Source of the DNA: an uncultured Pedosphaera sp.
GTDB taxonomy: Bacteria > Verrucomicrobiota > Verrucomicrobiia > Limisphaerales > Pedosphaeraceae
Length of the DNA: 64,000 nucleotides
Reading direction: 5' to 3'
NCBI GenBank assembly: GCA_903918755.1
Contig: CAIXFN010000034.1
Location: forward strand, 92,618-156,617
The notes beneath the pieces are model-generated. The model made no database searches and was not told the origin of the DNA. It was given only the letters and a program-made list of their open reading frames with translations. The position numbers were made by a program, and so were the translations under genes. Below are positions 62,820 to 64,000 of this stretch, one piece after another (the stretch's first letter is position 1; each line of letters starts with the position of its first letter).

Positions 62820-64000
62820 TTAACTATGTGCGACTTCCAAAGGACGCGGCGGAAAATAGGCGATGGCGGGTTGGGGTTCCGCGACTGCGGCCCGGGGGAC
62901 AATGGCCGCAGCGGAGCCCCGATCCTTGCGGTAAAGGGTGATGGAGACGTGCTCGTTGCGCCGGATGCATTGCTTGATCGCCTCCGGGCTTTTTTCGCAG
63001 TAGAGCAAGGTCTTCCAGGAGTAAATGTGTTTGGGCTTGTGAAAATCGCTATTGGCAAGGAAGGGCAGACCCTTCATCCCCACACAGTCAAAGATATTGT
63101 TCCGATTGGCAATTTCCCAAGCGTCGATCAACGGGGCAAACTTTTCCTGATTTTCCCAAAGGTGCAAGGTGTTCTTCCCCCACTCGCTCTTCATAATATG
63201 CGGGTGCGAAGCCACTGCCAGGCCACCCTGAGCATGAATTTGGGCGATGGTTTCCGGCAAATCCAGCGCGGAATCGATCGGCGCCTTTAAATCGATGCCC
63301 AGCAAATGCGCCGAGGACTTTTGCGTGTAACCGTCCTTATTGAATTCCATGCCGGTCAGCACCAGCATGTTGTATTTCCGCAGCGCTCGCCAGCGCTCGC
63401 GTTCAATCACCTTAAAATACTCCTCCAACTGGCTTTCACTGACCGTCATGCTCGAAAGGCGCGCCAGTTTGCCAATGAGTCGCCGCGGATCGGCGAGGTG
63501 GTCGGTGATGCAAATGCAGTCAAATCCCAGGCGACCATAAAAATCGACCACCTCCGGCACCGACAGTTTGCCGTCGGAATAATTGGTATGGATGTGAAAA
63601 TCACAGAGCAGCATCCGGGGCTCCGTTACCGCATGGTCGGCAGCAGTGGTCACGCTTGGACGGATGGGGACCTGGGAGAATAGCGGTATGCTCTTGCGCG
63701 TCGGATCCGGCGCCTCGCATTTCTCCAGCACCAATTCGGCCAGTCGCACGGCGGCGTCGGGTCGGCTCATCCGCGCCAGATTTCGCCGCCATTCCAGCCA
63801 AATCTTGGCCTTGTGTTCAAACGCCTCGGCGACCAGTTCCGGCACTTCCCGGTTTCGTTCGGCCACCGCCCCCAGACCAAATTCAGTGATCAAACGGGCA
63901 TTCCCCTCTTCCTGGCCCGGAATTACCTGGTTCACGATCATCGGGCAGCGGGCGGCGATTGCCTCTTGCACCAAGGCCGCCCCGGCTTTGCCGATCACCA
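62820..64000 (-). CDS. Glycosyltransferase (GT28-like)-PHP domain fusion, 5' end outside window
   Basis: The frame runs off the end of the window, so only the last 393 residues or so are seen. The first 95 visible residues are the C-terminal lobe of a MurG/MGDG-synthase-like glycosyltransferase (MIGKAGAALVQEAIAARCPM, then VIPGQEEGNARLI). A linker and a PHP phosphoesterase-like domain follow, with metal ligands in CDFHIHTNYSDGKLSVPEVV, ICITDHLADP, GMEFN, VASHPHI and FLANSDFHKPKHIYSWKTLL. A short Pro/Ala-rich tail ends it. The GT part would transfer sugar from a nucleotide donor to a lipid; the PHP part may hydrolyse a phosphoester. The pairing in one chain is unusual. Confidence 0.85.
   Translation of the reverse strand, partial: VIGKAGAALVQEAIAARCPMIVNQVIPGQEEGNARLITEFGLGAVAERNREVPELVAEAFEHKAKIWLEWRRNLARMSRPDAAVRLAELVLEKCEAPDPTRKSIPLFSQVPIRPSVTTAADHAVTEPRMLLCDFHIHTNYSDGKLSVPEVVDFYGRLGFDCICITDHLADPRRLIGKLARLSSMTVSESQLEEYFKVIERERWRALRKYNMLVLTGMEFNKDGYTQKSSAHLLGIDLKAPIDSALDLPETIAQIHAQGGLAVASHPHIMKSEWGKNTLHLWENQEKFAPLIDAWEIANRNNIFDCVGMKGLPFLANSDFHKPKHIYSWKTLLYCEKSPEAIKQCIRRNEHVSITLYRKDRGSAAAIVPRAAVAEPQPAIAYFPPRPLEVAHS

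Overview
The window is GC-rich chromosomal DNA whose gene content points to a soil or freshwater member of the Verrucomicrobia, probably close to the Limisphaerales/Pedosphaera group. The evidence is indirect: giant autotransporter-type beta-strand repeat protein, VPDSG-like C-terminal sorting tail, Reg_prop/Y_Y_Y sensor kinases, sulfatase and sialate O-acetylesterase, HpnH/HpnJ hopanoid enzymes, a 40-residue small basic protein starting MGDKSPKS, and abundant intergenic repeat arrays. No rRNA, tRNA or CRISPR array was found.

Region 1-13.4 kb: end of a PQQ-like propeller protein, rnhA, a decayed 3' copy of the hpnJ gene with its terminator, then a signalling block. A solute-binding-like protein, a six-PAS hybrid kinase and a REC-kinase form one tight plus-strand operon. 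A propeller-type hybrid kinase converges on it and shares two modules with the six-PAS kinase. Region 13.6-19.4 kb: minus-strand lipoprotein-hpnH-hpnJ operon, a divergent TPR-like protein, a ThuA-like protein and rsmD. Region 19.5-30.4 kb: a 2060-residue passenger-like protein, a NarL-type regulator with its propeller kinase, and an HslV-like Ntn hydrolase with Ser at the nucleophile position.

Region 31-42.7 kb is accessory DNA. It holds a phage-like cassette of ATGA-coupled genes (two of them about 30 codons), fragments of a DNA methylase and of a secreted DUF5695-like protein, and then a visibly AT-richer two-gene unit. That unit encodes a 1432-residue nuclease-TPR-PIN-like fusion and a 676-residue partner of unknown family, and it is the best candidate here for an undescribed defence system. 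It is followed by gene-free DNA with a tandem array whose higher-order period is about 320 bp.

Region 42.8-64 kb returns to housekeeping and metabolism: GNAT acetyltransferase, M2 peptidyl-dipeptidase, a second repeat cluster, an antiporter-KdpD-like-KdpE-like operon, an amtB-(small membrane protein)-glnK operon with a sigma-54-like promoter, a dipeptide epimerase-ROK kinase-SIS isomerase-TPR operon, a nucleotide-sugar epimerase, a sialate O-acetylesterase, an ice-binding-like protein, the small basic protein, a sulfatase, and a glycosyltransferase-PHP fusion cut by the window end. All assignments come from reading motifs and translations by eye; no database search was possible.
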